Shown here: piece by piece, positions 45,735 to 55,463 of the stretch | How the letters are laid out: every line of letters begins with the position of its first letter | Numbering within the stretch: position 1 is the first letter of the stretch | Origin: an uncultured Verrucomicrobia subdivision 3 bacterium | GTDB lineage: Bacteria > Verrucomicrobiota > Verrucomicrobiia > Limisphaerales > UBA11358 | DNA length: 64,000 nt | Assembly: GCA_903922735.1 (NCBI GenBank) | Contig: CAIXUZ010000023.1 | Coordinates: 1 to 64,000, forward strand | Direction of reading: 5' to 3' | Notes under the pieces: model-generated | Seen by the model: the letters and a program-made list of their open reading frames with translations, nothing else | The model's database searches: none | Told to the model about the DNA's origin: nothing | Made by a program: the position numbers and the translations under genes

Positions 45735-48700
45735 ATGCGTATCTTGCGACTGTTTTATTTGCTGCTGGCCACCGGCTTGACCATTGGGCGCGTCCAGGCG
45801 GGCGATTTTGTCGGCGTCAGCGGCCCTGATTTTGTCCTGAACGGCCAGTCGTTTTTCTTCTCCGGCGCGAATAATTACTACCTGATCTACAAATCCAGCC
45901 GGATGGTGGACGACGTGCTCACCAATGCCGTCGCCATGAATCTCAAGGTCATCCGGGCGTGGGGCTTCATTGACGGCACCATCAAGGACGGGAAGGTTAC
46001 GCAGCCGTCGCTCGGTGTCTATGATCCATCGGGTTTCGAGCGGGTGGATTATTTCGTGTCCCGCGCCAAACAGCTGGGTTTGAAGCTCATCATCCCCTTC
46101 GTCAACAACTGGGATGATTTCGGCGGCATGAATTGGTATGTGGCGCAAACCGGCGGGGGTTCGCATGAGGATTTTTACACGCGGGCCGCATGCAAGGCTG
46201 CCTACAAAAATTACATCGCCTGTTTTCTCGCCCGCACTAACCAATACACCGGCCTGCGCTACACCGACGAACCGGCGGTTTTTTCGTGGGAGCTGGCCAA
46301 CGAACCGCGTTCCATCGACGCGACCTGCGCCACGCTGACAAATTGGGTGGGCGAGATGAGCGCCTACATCAAGAACCTCGACACCAACCATCTGGTCTGT
46401 GTCGGCGACGAGGGCTTTTACAACCAGCCAACGAACAGTGACTGGACGATGAACGGCTCTTCGGGCGTGGATTGGTTGCGTTTGCTGCAATTGCCGAATA
46501 TTGACTTCGGCACGGTGCATCTCTATCCGGACAGCTGGAGTAAAACCACGGACTGGTCCACGAACTGGATCGCGCAACACCTCCACGACGGTCACGCGCT
46601 CGGCAAACCGGTCATCCTTGAAGAATACGGCTACACCGCCAAACCCGCACGCGACACGGTTTATGCCCAGTGGACACAAATCATCGAGAACCGCGGCAAT
46701 GGTGATTTGATCTGGATGCTGGCCGGCGTGCAGGACGATGGCTCGCTCTATCCCGACTACGACGGCTTCGCGGTTTACCATCCCGGCACCACGGCGACGG
46801 TGCTGGCCAGTCACGCCGCCGTCATGCTAACGCAAAGCGGTTTGGCCCCGACGCCGCTACTTTCCATCGGCGCCGCCTCGGTCAATCAGCCGGCAGCCGG
46901 CAGCACCAATCTGGCCTTCACCGTCACGCTTTCACCGGCGGCGACCAATACGGTCACCGTCAATTTCGCCACGAGCAACAGCACCGCCATCGCCGGCACG
47001 GACTTTGTGGCGACCAATGGCACATTGAGTTTTTCGCCAGGCGTCACGTCGCGCACCGTTGCGGTCACGATTCTGGGGGGCAGCATCGTTTCCGGCTCAA
47101 AAGTTTTCACGCTCAACTTGAATTCCCCGACGAACGCGATTCTGGGCAATGGTCAAGCGCTGGGAACCATTGTCGGCCCGGCTCCGACCCCGCCCGCTTC
47201 GGGCGTAACTGTCGGCTTCCGGGTGGACGGCGACTGGGGCGCCGGTGCAAATATCTGGTTGACTATCACCAACGCCACGGCTTCCGCCATCAACAACTGG
47301 ACGCTGGAGCTTGATTACGCCTCGACGATTTCACCGTATAGCGCCGCCACGCTGTTGTCTCATGTTGGCAATCATCATGTGCTGACGAATATGTCTTATG
47401 GAATCGTCCCGGCCAATGGCACACTCACGTTCCAATGCAGCGCCACACCGGGCAGCCTCGGAGCAAGCCAGCCGGCAAATTTTGTTTTCAATGGGGCCAA
47501 TGCGGGCGGCGGCGGTGGTGGCATTTTGACGAATTTGTTGATCACGACCGCGTCGCTGCCGGCGGCGGGCGTAGGCGTGGCGTATTCCCAAACGCTGGCA
47601 GCCAGCGGCGGCATAACCCCCTACTCGTGGAGTCTCGCGAGCGGAACCTTGCCGGGCGGCTTGTCGCTCGCCACGAACGGCTTGATTTCGGGCACGCCGA
47701 ACGCCACTGGCACATTTGATTTCACTGTGCAGGTGGCTGACAGTACCAGTGTCACGACAAACAAGGCTTTTTCCATCACCGTGGCCACGCTGCCGACACT
47801 GACCATCAACGATATGAGCCTCCTACTCGCGCCGGTCACCAATGGCGGCGGAGGCAGCAACTCCTTTTTCTCCACGAGCGGCAATCAGATCGTTGATTCC
47901 ACCGGCAATCCGGTGCGCATCACCGGCATCAACTGGTTTGGTTTCGAAACCGGCAACAAGGCGCTGCACGGCCTCTGGTCGCGCGGTTACAAACCCATGC
48001 TGGATCAAGTGAAGGCTCTCGGCTTTAATACGCTGCGACTGCCGTTTTCCAACGAGATGCTTGCGCCCGGCGCGGCCACAACGAGCATCGATTTCAATCA
48101 GAATCCTGATTTGCAAGGACTCACGCCGCTGCAGGTGCTGGACCAGGTGGTCGCCTACTGCGGCCAAATCGGCCTGCGCATCTATCTCGACCGCCATTCC
48201 GCCAAGGCTGATGACTACATGAACGAGGATGTCTGGTACATTCCCGCCGACAGTTACTACACCGAGCAACGCTGGATTGACGACTGGGTGATGCTCGCGA
48301 CGCACTACGCCGGCAATCCCACCATCATCGGCGCCGACTTGTTCAACGAACCGAAGAAGACCGCAACGTGGGGCAACAGCACGCCCGCGACCGATTGGAA
48401 CAAAGCCGCCGAGCGCTGCGGCAATGCGATCCTCGCCGCGAATCCCGACTGGCTTATCATTATCGAAGGCACTGGCCAATATGCCGGCACGACGACCTGG
48501 TGGGGCGGCGATCTGCAAGGCGCAGCGACCTATCCAGTGACGCTCAACGTCTCCAACAAGCTGGTTTATTCCATGCACGATTATCCGGGCAGCGTGTTCG
48601 TGCAGACATGGTTCACCAACGCAAGTTATCCGACCAACCTCGCCGCCACCTGGCACGGTTTCTGGGGTTATCTTTATCGCAGCAACACCGCGCCGCTCTT

Positions 48701-51700
48701 GCTCGGCGAGTTCGGCACGCCGCTCGCCACCACCAGCGACCAGCAATGGCTCGACAAGTTGACGGACTATATTGACGGCGATTTTGACCTGAACGGCAGC
48801 AATGATCTCGCCCCCGGCAAAAAAGGAATCAGCTTCACGTTCTGGTGTCTCAACCCGGACAGCGGCGACACCGGCGGCATCCTGAACAACGACTGGACGA
48901 CGGTGAACACCGCGAAGCTCGCGTATCTCACCAACAGCCTTGCGCCCATGCTCGGCAGCGGCTCCGGCACCAATAGTCAGTCACCGCAAACGCTCACCTT
49001 CACGGTCGCGCTGTCTTCACCGGCCAGCGGCGCGGTTTCGGTGCCATGGACAACGACCAACGGCACCGCCACGGCGGGAACGGACTACACCGCTGCCAGC
49101 GGCACGGTTAATTTTGCCGTCGGTGAATCTAACCAGACCATCAGCATTACCATCCCGCCGCATATCGCCACCGAAACGCGGCAGTTCACCGTGTTATTAA
49201 GCAATCCCTCCGGCGCCACCCTGGCCAAGCCTGCCGGCACGGGCACGATTCTCGCCAGCACCTCGCCGGCGCTTTCGATTGCCGATGTCAGCGCGTTGGA
49301 AGGCAATTCGGGGAGCAATGCATTCAACTTCGTCGTCACCCTCGCACCTGTCGGGACCAACACGGTCACAGTGAATTACGCCACGGCTTCCGGCAGTGCG
49401 ACCAGCGGTAGTGATTTCATCGCCGCGAGTGGCTCGCTCGTCTTTGCGCCCGGCATCACGCAGCAAGTGGTGAGTGTCTATGTGCTCGGCGACCTCACGG
49501 AAGAAGCGGATGAGACATTCAGCGTTACACTTTCCAATCCAACCAACGCCATCCTCGCCCACGCGACGGCAACGGGGACCATCCTTAACGACGACATCAC
49601 GCCCCGCTTGAGCGTAAATGATGCGACGGTTTACGAAGGCAACAGCGGCACGACCCCCGCGACATTCACCGTTTCACTCAATGTCACCTCCGCCACGCCC
49701 GTCACCGTGCAGGCACAGACCGCCGACCTCACGGCGGCCGCAGGCGTGGACTACCTCGCAACGAACACGACCGTGACATTCAATCCCGGGCAATTGACCA
49801 AGAAGGTAACGGTGCTGGTGGTTGGCAACACGAACCAGCAATTGACCCGCACCTTCGCGCTGAATCTTTCGAGTCCTGTCGGTGCGATTATCCAGGACGC
49901 ACAAGGCATTGGCACGATTCTCGATGACGACGGTGGCTTCAGCGGCAAGCCGCAGGGCGGCACCTACAGTTACGCCGAGGCGCTGCAAAAATCCTTGTTC
50001 TTTTACGAATGCCAGCGCTCCGGCGTGCTGCCCGCCGGCAACCGTGTGACGTGGCGCGGCAACGCGGCGGTGAATGATGGCAACGACGTCGGACGTGACC
50101 TGACCGGCGGCTGGTTTGACGCCGGCGATCATGTGAAGTTCGGTCTGCCGATGGCCGCGAGCGCGACGTTGCTCGCATGGGGCGGACTGGAATATCCGTC
50201 CGCTTATGCCGAAACCGGCCAGCAGGCCTGCCTGCTCGATAATTTGAAATGGGTCTGTGACTACTTCATCAAATGCGATGTGTTGGACAGCAATGGTGAT
50301 ACGCTGGAATTTTACGGCCAGGTCGGCAGCGGTTCGGCGGATCACGCGTTCTGGGGCGCACCGGAAGTGATGACCATGGCGCGGCCGGCTTATAAAGTCA
50401 CCCGCTCCGCGCCCGGCTCGGATTTAACCGGCGAAACCGCGGCAGCGCTCGCGGCGTGCTCAATGTTGTTTCAATCCTCCGATCCGAATTACGCCTCCAA
50501 CCTGCTGGCGCACGCGAAGAAACTTTACCATTTTGCCGACACCTATCGCGGCAAGTATTCCGACGCCATTACCGATGCGGCGGCGTTTTACAATTCATGG
50601 AGCGGTTATCAGGATGAATTGATGTGGGGCGGCCTCTGGCTCTACCGTGCCACTGGTGACACCAATTATCTCGCCAAGGCGCAGACGGCGTATAACGCCA
50701 TTTTCGTCGGCAACTGGGGCGATCAAAGTTATCCGGCGCTGAAGTGGACGCACGCCTGGGACGACAAAACCTACGGCTCGCTCATATTGTTCTCCGAACT
50801 CACGACGAACGCTGCCTATCGCGTGAATGCCGAGCGCTATCTCAATTGGTGGACGGTGGGCCGGCCGGATTCGCGCATTCCCTACACACCCGGCGGTCTC
50901 GCGTGGCTCGACACGTGGGGCAGCCTGCGTTACGCCAACAATACCGCGCTGATGGCGCTCATCTACAGCGACCGGGTGAATGACTACACCAATCGTTATC
51001 GCAACTTCGCCATCTCACAGGTCAATTATACCCTCGGTTCGAATCCGCAGCATCGCAGTTTCATGTGCGGGTTTGGCACCAATCCGCCGGTCAACCCCCA
51101 TCATCGCGGCGCGCATGGCTCATGGGCCAACAATATGTATGATCCCCCGGTCAGCCGGCACATTCTATACGGCGCGGTTCCCGGAGGGCCGGACAATTCA
51201 GATGGGTACACCGACGCACGGGACAACTACACGGCCAACGAGGTCGCCTGCGACTACAATGCCGGCCTCACCGGGGCGCTCGCGCGATTGTATCAGCTTT
51301 ATGGCGGCTACACGCAGCCGGATTTTCCCGTGGCCGAGACGCCGACAAACCAGTTTTTCGTGCTCGCATCTTTGAACCAGACCAACACTTACTTCACCGA
51401 GATTCGTGCGCTGCTGAATAATCGTTCCGCCTGGCCGGCGCGGACGGTGACGAATCTGCACTACCGCTATTTCGTGAACTTGAGCGAGCTTTACACCGCC
51501 GGCGGCACCACCAACAACGTGACCCTGACCGCGAACATGCTGAGCGGCGGCACGCTGAGCGGCTTGCGGGTTTGGGACGCCACCAACCGGATTTACTACG
51601 TCGAATTGAGTTACGACGGCGTGACGATTGTTCCCGGCGGCAGCACTTCATATAACGCCGAGGCCCAGTTCCGGCTGGCGATTCCGAATTCGTTCCCGGC

Positions 51701-52244
51701 CGGCGCATGGAATCCCGGCAACGATTGGTCGTATCAAGGTTTGTTGTATGGCAACCAGAACGTGACCAATTACGGCTACCTGGTCACTTACATGAACGGC
51801 GTGAAATTGGAAGGCACCGAGCCGCCGCGCGCAGGTTCGTATGCGACGTGGCAAAGCGCCTGGTTCACGGCACCAGAAATTGCCAATGCCTCCGTTTCCG
51901 GGGATGGCGCCGACCCAAACCACAGCGGTTATCCAAACTTGCTTAAATATGCGATGGGCTTGAATCCCAAGAGCGCCGATACGTCGTTACTGCCGCACTT
52001 GCAGCTGACGAATATTTCGGGCCAAGCCGCTGCGACGTTCACTTATCCCACGGACACGGCAGTTACAGATGCCACGCTATTCCTGGAAGAATCCACTAAT
52101 CTCGTCATTTGGACGCCGGCGGTCACCGCCACTCTTTGGTCCACCAACTCCGGCACGCGCATCACACAACAGGTGCGGCTGCACCCGGCGGAGACCTTGA
52201 AGCAGCAACTTTATCTGCGGCTCCGGGCGCAAAGAACAAACTAG
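45735..52244 (+). CDS. Secreted trifunctional glycosidase: GH5 - Calx-beta - CBM2 - Ig - GH5 - Calx-beta x3 - GH9 - CBM3-like
   Basis: A 2169-residue secreted protein (signal peptide MRILRLFYLLLATGLTIGRVQA). Domains in order: GH5, mannanase-like (22-355; acid/base E190 in WELANEPRS, nucleophile E296/E297 in VILEEYGY); Calx-beta (375-485); CBM2 (488-588); Ig (601-684); GH5, cellulase-like (709-1073; E872 in LFNEPKK, E992 in LLLGEFGTP); three Calx-beta linkers (1076-1173, 1177-1288, 1290-1398); GH9 (1411-1859; D1462 and D1465 in GGWFDAGDHVK, general acid E1836 in NEVA); CBM3-like (1871-2032); and a C-terminal tail (2033-2169) with Verrucomicrobia-type GDGADPNHSGYPNLLKYAMG. It would attack mixed mannan/cellulose surfaces. 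ATG 45735 lies 112 bases after the operator region; no neighbouring gene is co-directional. Confidence 0.9.
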   Translation: MRILRLFYLLLATGLTIGRVQAGDFVGVSGPDFVLNGQSFFFSGANNYYLIYKSSRMVDDVLTNAVAMNLKVIRAWGFIDGTIKDGKVTQPSLGVYDPSGFERVDYFVSRAKQLGLKLIIPFVNNWDDFGGMNWYVAQTGGGSHEDFYTRAACKAAYKNYIACFLARTNQYTGLRYTDEPAVFSWELANEPRSIDATCATLTNWVGEMSAYIKNLDTNHLVCVGDEGFYNQPTNSDWTMNGSSGVDWLRLLQLPNIDFGTVHLYPDSWSKTTDWSTNWIAQHLHDGHALGKPVILEEYGYTAKPARDTVYAQWTQIIENRGNGDLIWMLAGVQDDGSLYPDYDGFAVYHPGTTATVLASHAAVMLTQSGLAPTPLLSIGAASVNQPAAGSTNLAFTVTLSPAATNTVTVNFATSNSTAIAGTDFVATNGTLSFSPGVTSRTVAVTILGGSIVSGSKVFTLNLNSPTNAILGNGQALGTIVGPAPTPPASGVTVGFRVDGDWGAGANIWLTITNATASAINNWTLELDYASTISPYSAATLLSHVGNHHVLTNMSYGIVPANGTLTFQCSATPGSLGASQPANFVFNGANAGGGGGGILTNLLITTASLPAAGVGVAYSQTLAASGGITPYSWSLASGTLPGGLSLATNGLISGTPNATGTFDFTVQVADSTSVTTNKAFSITVATLPTLTINDMSLLLAPVTNGGGGSNSFFSTSGNQIVDSTGNPVRITGINWFGFETGNKALHGLWSRGYKPMLDQVKALGFNTLRLPFSNEMLAPGAATTSIDFNQNPDLQGLTPLQVLDQVVAYCGQIGLRIYLDRHSAKADDYMNEDVWYIPADSYYTEQRWIDDWVMLATHYAGNPTIIGADLFNEPKKTATWGNSTPATDWNKAAERCGNAILAANPDWLIIIEGTGQYAGTTTWWGGDLQGAATYPVTLNVSNKLVYSMHDYPGSVFVQTWFTNASYPTNLAATWHGFWGYLYRSNTAPLLLGEFGTPLATTSDQQWLDKLTDYIDGDFDLNGSNDLAPGKKGISFTFWCLNPDSGDTGGILNNDWTTVNTAKLAYLTNSLAPMLGSGSGTNSQSPQTLTFTVALSSPASGAVSVPWTTTNGTATAGTDYTAASGTVNFAVGESNQTISITIPPHIATETRQFTVLLSNPSGATLAKPAGTGTILASTSPALSIADVSALEGNSGSNAFNFVVTLAPVGTNTVTVNYATASGSATSGSDFIAASGSLVFAPGITQQVVSVYVLGDLTEEADETFSVTLSNPTNAILAHATATGTILNDDITPRLSVNDATVYEGNSGTTPATFTVSLNVTSATPVTVQAQTADLTAAAGVDYLATNTTVTFNPGQLTKKVTVLVVGNTNQQLTRTFALNLSSPVGAIIQDAQGIGTILDDDGGFSGKPQGGTYSYAEALQKSLFFYECQRSGVLPAGNRVTWRGNAAVNDGNDVGRDLTGGWFDAGDHVKFGLPMAASATLLAWGGLEYPSAYAETGQQACLLDNLKWVCDYFIKCDVLDSNGDTLEFYGQVGSGSADHAFWGAPEVMTMARPAYKVTRSAPGSDLTGETAAALAACSMLFQSSDPNYASNLLAHAKKLYHFADTYRGKYSDAITDAAAFYNSWSGYQDELMWGGLWLYRATGDTNYLAKAQTAYNAIFVGNWGDQSYPALKWTHAWDDKTYGSLILFSELTTNAAYRVNAERYLNWWTVGRPDSRIPYTPGGLAWLDTWGSLRYANNTALMALIYSDRVNDYTNRYRNFAISQVNYTLGSNPQHRSFMCGFGTNPPVNPHHRGAHGSWANNMYDPPVSRHILYGAVPGGPDNSDGYTDARDNYTANEVACDYNAGLTGALARLYQLYGGYTQPDFPVAETPTNQFFVLASLNQTNTYFTEIRALLNNRSAWPARTVTNLHYRYFVNLSELYTAGGTTNNVTLTANMLSGGTLSGLRVWDATNRIYYVELSYDGVTIVPGGSTSYNAEAQFRLAIPNSFPAGAWNPGNDWSYQGLLYGNQNVTNYGYLVTYMNGVKLEGTEPPRAGSYATWQSAWFTAPEIANASVSGDGADPNHSGYPNLLKYAMGLNPKSADTSLLPHLQLTNISGQAAATFTYPTDTAVTDATLFLEESTNLVIWTPAVTATLWSTNSGTRITQQVRLHPAETLKQQLYLRLRAQRTN

Positions 52245-52275
52245 TGCGGTCGGCCAAATCGGTGGGTATGGCAAA

Positions 52276-52298
52276 ATATAGGTTTAATGAACCTATAT
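52276..52298. terminator. Hairpin between convergent giant glycosidase and hydrogenase operon
   Basis: ATATAGGTT (52276-52284) pairs perfectly with AACCTATAT (52290-52298) around a five-base loop. It sits in the 48-base gap between two convergent genes and overlaps the stop of the phosphatase gene. AT-rich and symmetric, it could stop transcription from both sides, though no long U-tract is present. Confidence 0.45.
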
Positions 52299-53474
52299 GA
52301 ATCGCACGCGCGTCTCTTTCAAGTAACGAGTCTCCAGCAGCAAGGCGATTTTACGGATAATGTTCCGCCGCAGATCGAGCTCGACCGGGATATTGGGATC
52401 CTGATGCGCCTCGTTGATGCGCGTGCCGACGACAAATTCCACGATGTCGCTTTGCAGCATCAGGGACACGAGGTCCGTGGCGGGATTTCTTCGCTGGTGG
52501 GGGTCACCGGGATTTCCGCGCTCCAGAATCTCCGACACCCGGGCGAGCGTCACCGTGCCTTCGGTGACGAGATTAACGCCCTCCATTACTGCCGGCGGGG
52601 GGATTTCCGGGTCCAGATTCGCCAAATCCATCGTGGCCGGCCGGCCCAGCAGCCGGGATACAATGCCCGCCGTGGTGCCGCCGCAAATGGCGATCTTTCC
52701 GGCGAATGTTTGCACCAGTTCCGCCAGTTCGCCGTCCCGGTCTTTGCTGAACGGCGGGCCGGTGATGACCAGCAGCGGGCGCGGACGCCGGTAATAGATC
52801 GCGCCGCAAGTGATGTCGTCCTTCGCCGCGCGACCGTCGTTGGCCAGGGCTTCCGCCACCAGCTGGCGCGACAGTTCGCGCGACGATATTTCATGTTCCG
52901 CCGAAATTTGCCGCTGCAGGAAATCCGTGACCCGGTCCTGCCCCCAGCCCAGCGGCAAACCGGCGCGCCCCAGGCCGGACTGGCTCACGCCGTCGGAAAA
53001 AAACACAATGCGGTCGCCCGGCTGCGTGTCGAATTCGCTGTAGTGGATGACGCGATCCTTCCAGGTGTCCAGCGTGAGGCTGGCGCGCTCGATCGGCACC
53101 GGCGTCGGCCCGCGCAACAGCACCAGCGGCGGATTGCCGTGTTCGATCACGCGCGTTTTGCCGTCCTCGTCCAAATCCACAATCGTGAAGGTGGAGTAGC
53201 TGATTTTGCGCTGCTCGCAGACGGGCAGCGTGTCCATGATGGTCTTCGCGCTCTGCCGCACGTCCACAAACGCCGAGGTGTAGCGCAGCGCCATGGTCGC
53301 CGTCAGATTGGCCAGCACGCCGGCTTTCACCCCGCTGCCGAGGCCGTCGGATAAAACCGTGATGATCCGGCCTTCCTCCTTGATTTTGCGGGAAAGAAAA
53401 ACGTCGCCGGCGACGACCTGCCCGGCCTTCGCCTGCCGGCAGAAATCAACGTCGATAAAGCTTTCGCCAGTCAT
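52293..53474 (-). CDS. SpoIIE/PP2C-type Ser/Thr phosphatase of the hydrogenase operon
   Basis: A 393-residue cytoplasmic protein. Residues 1-230 form a SpoIIE-like PP2C domain: VVAGDVFLSR and VLSDGLGSG (metal-binding aspartate), a long central helix region, then DRIVFFSDGVSQSG and AKDDITCGAI (final metal-binding aspartates). Residues ~230-393 are a separate domain (LLVITGPPFSKDRDGELAEL, KIAICGGTTAGIVSRLLGR) that I do not recognise; the GGTTA loop hints at nucleotide or phosphate binding. It overlaps the sensor-hydrogenase gene, and such pairs are known as hydrogenase-associated phosphatases. It probably relays an H2/redox signal by dephosphorylating an anti-sigma-factor antagonist or similar protein. 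Target unknown. Confidence 0.87.
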   Translation of the reverse strand: MTGESFIDVDFCRQAKAGQVVAGDVFLSRKIKEEGRIITVLSDGLGSGVKAGVLANLTATMALRYTSAFVDVRQSAKTIMDTLPVCEQRKISYSTFTIVDLDEDGKTRVIEHGNPPLVLLRGPTPVPIERASLTLDTWKDRVIHYSEFDTQPGDRIVFFSDGVSQSGLGRAGLPLGWGQDRVTDFLQRQISAEHEISSRELSRQLVAEALANDGRAAKDDITCGAIYYRRPRPLLVITGPPFSKDRDGELAELVQTFAGKIAICGGTTAGIVSRLLGRPATMDLANLDPEIPPPAVMEGVNLVTEGTVTLARVSEILERGNPGDPHQRRNPATDLVSLMLQSDIVEFVVGTRINEAHQDPNIPVELDLRRNIIRKIALLLETRYLKETRVRFI

Positions 53475-55203
53475 TGTTTTCCTTCGGCTCGTCGGGCTTC
53501 GGCGGCGAAAACGACTCGATGATCGAGTTCAGCGTGATTTCCGCGTCGGCGGCGTTTTCGCCGAGCAGATAGGCGATCTGCTGCGTCGTCGCAATCTGTT
53601 TCTGGATGACTTCGCGCGCCTTGCGGATGACCTGCTCCTTGCGCACCGCCGGCTTGGTGATGTCCTGGATGATGCCGCCGACGAGGCAGTTTTTTTCGAT
53701 ACTGAAAACCGTCGCGTGCAGGATGGTGTTCTGAAACCGCAGATCGCGGTCCAGGATATCCTCGCCGCTTTTCAGCACATTGTGAAACAGGCTGGCAAAC
53801 GGCATCACCTCGGCCAGCGCCATCCCCTCCAGCGCAACCGGGCCATTGCCCCCGGCCGTTTGCTCCGGGGCAAATAAATTCACAAAGGCCGCGTTGTACT
53901 CGATGACGCGCAGGGCCTCGTTCACGATGACGACCGCCGACGGCATTTTTTGGATCAAGGCGTTGGCTTTCTTAAACGCCAGCTGGCGCATATAGGTCAC
54001 GCACATCGCCCGTTCGGCCTTCTGGCCGATCAGGGCGATGCCGAAATCGCGGCAGGTGTCGTAGCCGCAGCCGCCGCAGTTCAATTCGTCGTCCGGCGAA
54101 AGTTTGCCGACGTTGCGCAGCGCCTCGCGGATTTGCGAATCGGGATACCGCACCACCACCAGTGGCGCGACGCGGAAATCCGCGGGGGTTTCCACGCTCG
54201 GCGGACGCGGAAAGACCGCCCCGCCGGATGCAAACGAGCGCAGCACGAGGTGGCGTTTCATCACCGTCGCATCCCGCCGCCGCACTTTCGGGCCGTTCAC
54301 GCAGCCGCCTTCGCACGCCAGCAGTTCGAGAAACAGGCCGTGGTCCGGCTTTAATTCTTCGATGCCGTCGAGCGCTTTCTTGATCGCGCCAATGCCGGAA
54401 AAAGCCATCAGCGAACTGTCATTGACCGGGCAGGTGGATTTCATGCCGGCGATCATGCCGCCATCCACCGGATACCAAGCGCCTTCCGCCGATTTTTCGG
54501 GAACGAAACGATCCCCCGCGGCGGCCGGCAGGCTTTCCGGCGCGATTTTTTCCTGCTCCAGCCAGCGCCGCAAATCTTCAAACGTCAGCACCACGTCCAG
54601 CAGTTCCGGATGCTGCGCCGCTTCCAGTTTTTTGGCGATGCACGGGCCGATGAACACGATGCCGATGTCCGCGCCGAAATTCTGCCGCAGCATTTTGCAA
54701 TGGGTCAGCAGCGGCGAGAGCAGACCGGTGAGCAGTTCCGCGCCGTTCGCGCGATGCTTTTGCAGAAACGCGACCACGGTTGGACACGCGGATGACGCCA
54801 GCACGCGCGCGGGATTTTTTTGCAGCAACGCCGCCGCCTGCGCCGAAACCTGCTGGGCGCCCAGCGCCGTTTCCGACACGCCGGCAAAGCCCAGTTTTTT
54901 CAGGGCGCCGATGAGCTGCGCCGGTTGGGCGCCGGGAAATTCGGCGACGTACGACGGCGCCAGCGAGATAAAGACGTTTTTTTTCAGGGTCAGCAACTGG
55001 CGCGCGTGGGCGAGGTCATCGCGCACTTTCTTCGCGCCGTTCGGACAAACCTCGACGCAGTGACCGCAGAAAATGCACAGCTCTGGCACCACCGACGCAT
55101 AGCCGCCCTCGACCTTGATCGCCTTCACCGGGCAGTTGCGGACACACTTGTAGCAGTCCTGGCACTCGCGCTTCTCCGTAAATATGGGGTTCAGGTAGTT
55201 CAC
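53446..55203 (-). CDS. Putative sensory [FeFe]-hydrogenase with PAS region
   Basis: A 585-residue protein. Two N-terminal [4Fe-4S] ferredoxin sites (C14-x2-C17-x2-C20-x3-C24 and CIFCGHCVEVC) precede an H-cluster domain: L1 is SSACP (C140), L2 GPCIAKK (C188) and L3 ACEGGC (C297, C301), so all four cubane ligands are kept. The cysteine that relays protons in enzymes (first C of TSCCP) is replaced by A139. Residues 376-384 (NCGGCGYDTC) add a further [4Fe-4S] motif, and ~430-530 looks like a PAS domain before a C-terminal helix. Cys-to-Ala at L1 and PAS are marks of sensory [FeFe]-hydrogenases. GTG 55203 overlaps the ferredoxin stop. Expected to sense H2 and act with the adjacent phosphatase. Confidence 0.85.
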   Translation of the reverse strand: MNYLNPIFTEKRECQDCYKCVRNCPVKAIKVEGGYASVVPELCIFCGHCVEVCPNGAKKVRDDLAHARQLLTLKKNVFISLAPSYVAEFPGAQPAQLIGALKKLGFAGVSETALGAQQVSAQAAALLQKNPARVLASSACPTVVAFLQKHRANGAELLTGLLSPLLTHCKMLRQNFGADIGIVFIGPCIAKKLEAAQHPELLDVVLTFEDLRRWLEQEKIAPESLPAAAGDRFVPEKSAEGAWYPVDGGMIAGMKSTCPVNDSSLMAFSGIGAIKKALDGIEELKPDHGLFLELLACEGGCVNGPKVRRRDATVMKRHLVLRSFASGGAVFPRPPSVETPADFRVAPLVVVRYPDSQIREALRNVGKLSPDDELNCGGCGYDTCRDFGIALIGQKAERAMCVTYMRQLAFKKANALIQKMPSAVVIVNEALRVIEYNAAFVNLFAPEQTAGGNGPVALEGMALAEVMPFASLFHNVLKSGEDILDRDLRFQNTILHATVFSIEKNCLVGGIIQDITKPAVRKEQVIRKAREVIQKQIATTQQIAYLLGENAADAEITLNSIIESFSPPKPDEPKENNDWRKLYRR

Positions 55204-55463
55204 GGCTTGGCCTTCGGTCCATAATGATTGAGCAGGCCGATGATGACGATGGGGTCGACCTCGTGATACATCTTCCCGTTGATCGTGAGGTTCGGCCCCA
55301 GCTTGCATTGCCCTTCGCACAAATGCCCGTTCAGCTCGACCGATGGCGGCAGGCTCTGCGTTTTCAAAAAATCCTGCACCACCTCGATGTTGCGGCTGTT
55401 CCCGCGGGAAAAACAGGAGCTGCCCATGCAAATGGTGATGCTGGCGGCGGGAATCTCAGGCAT
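55200..55463 (-). CDS. Thioredoxin-like [2Fe-2S] ferredoxin
   Basis: An 87-residue protein related to the NuoE/HydC [2Fe-2S] domain. The four cluster cysteines are in CMGSSCFSRGN and HLCEGQCKLGPN (C-x4-C ... C-x3-C). It starts just before the hydE stop and overlaps the sensor hydrogenase GTG (GTGA), so it is coupled to both. It may pass electrons to or from the sensor protein, or serve hydE/hydF. Confidence 0.88.
   Translation of the reverse strand: MPEIPAASITICMGSSCFSRGNSRNIEVVQDFLKTQSLPPSVELNGHLCEGQCKLGPNLTINGKMYHEVDPIVIIGLLNHYGPKAKP

Noticed and set aside
55204-55431. Upstream extension of the sensor hydrogenase
   Set aside because: The extra residues are an out-of-frame reading of the [2Fe-2S] ferredoxin gene; GTG 55203 precedes the first ferredoxin motif directly.
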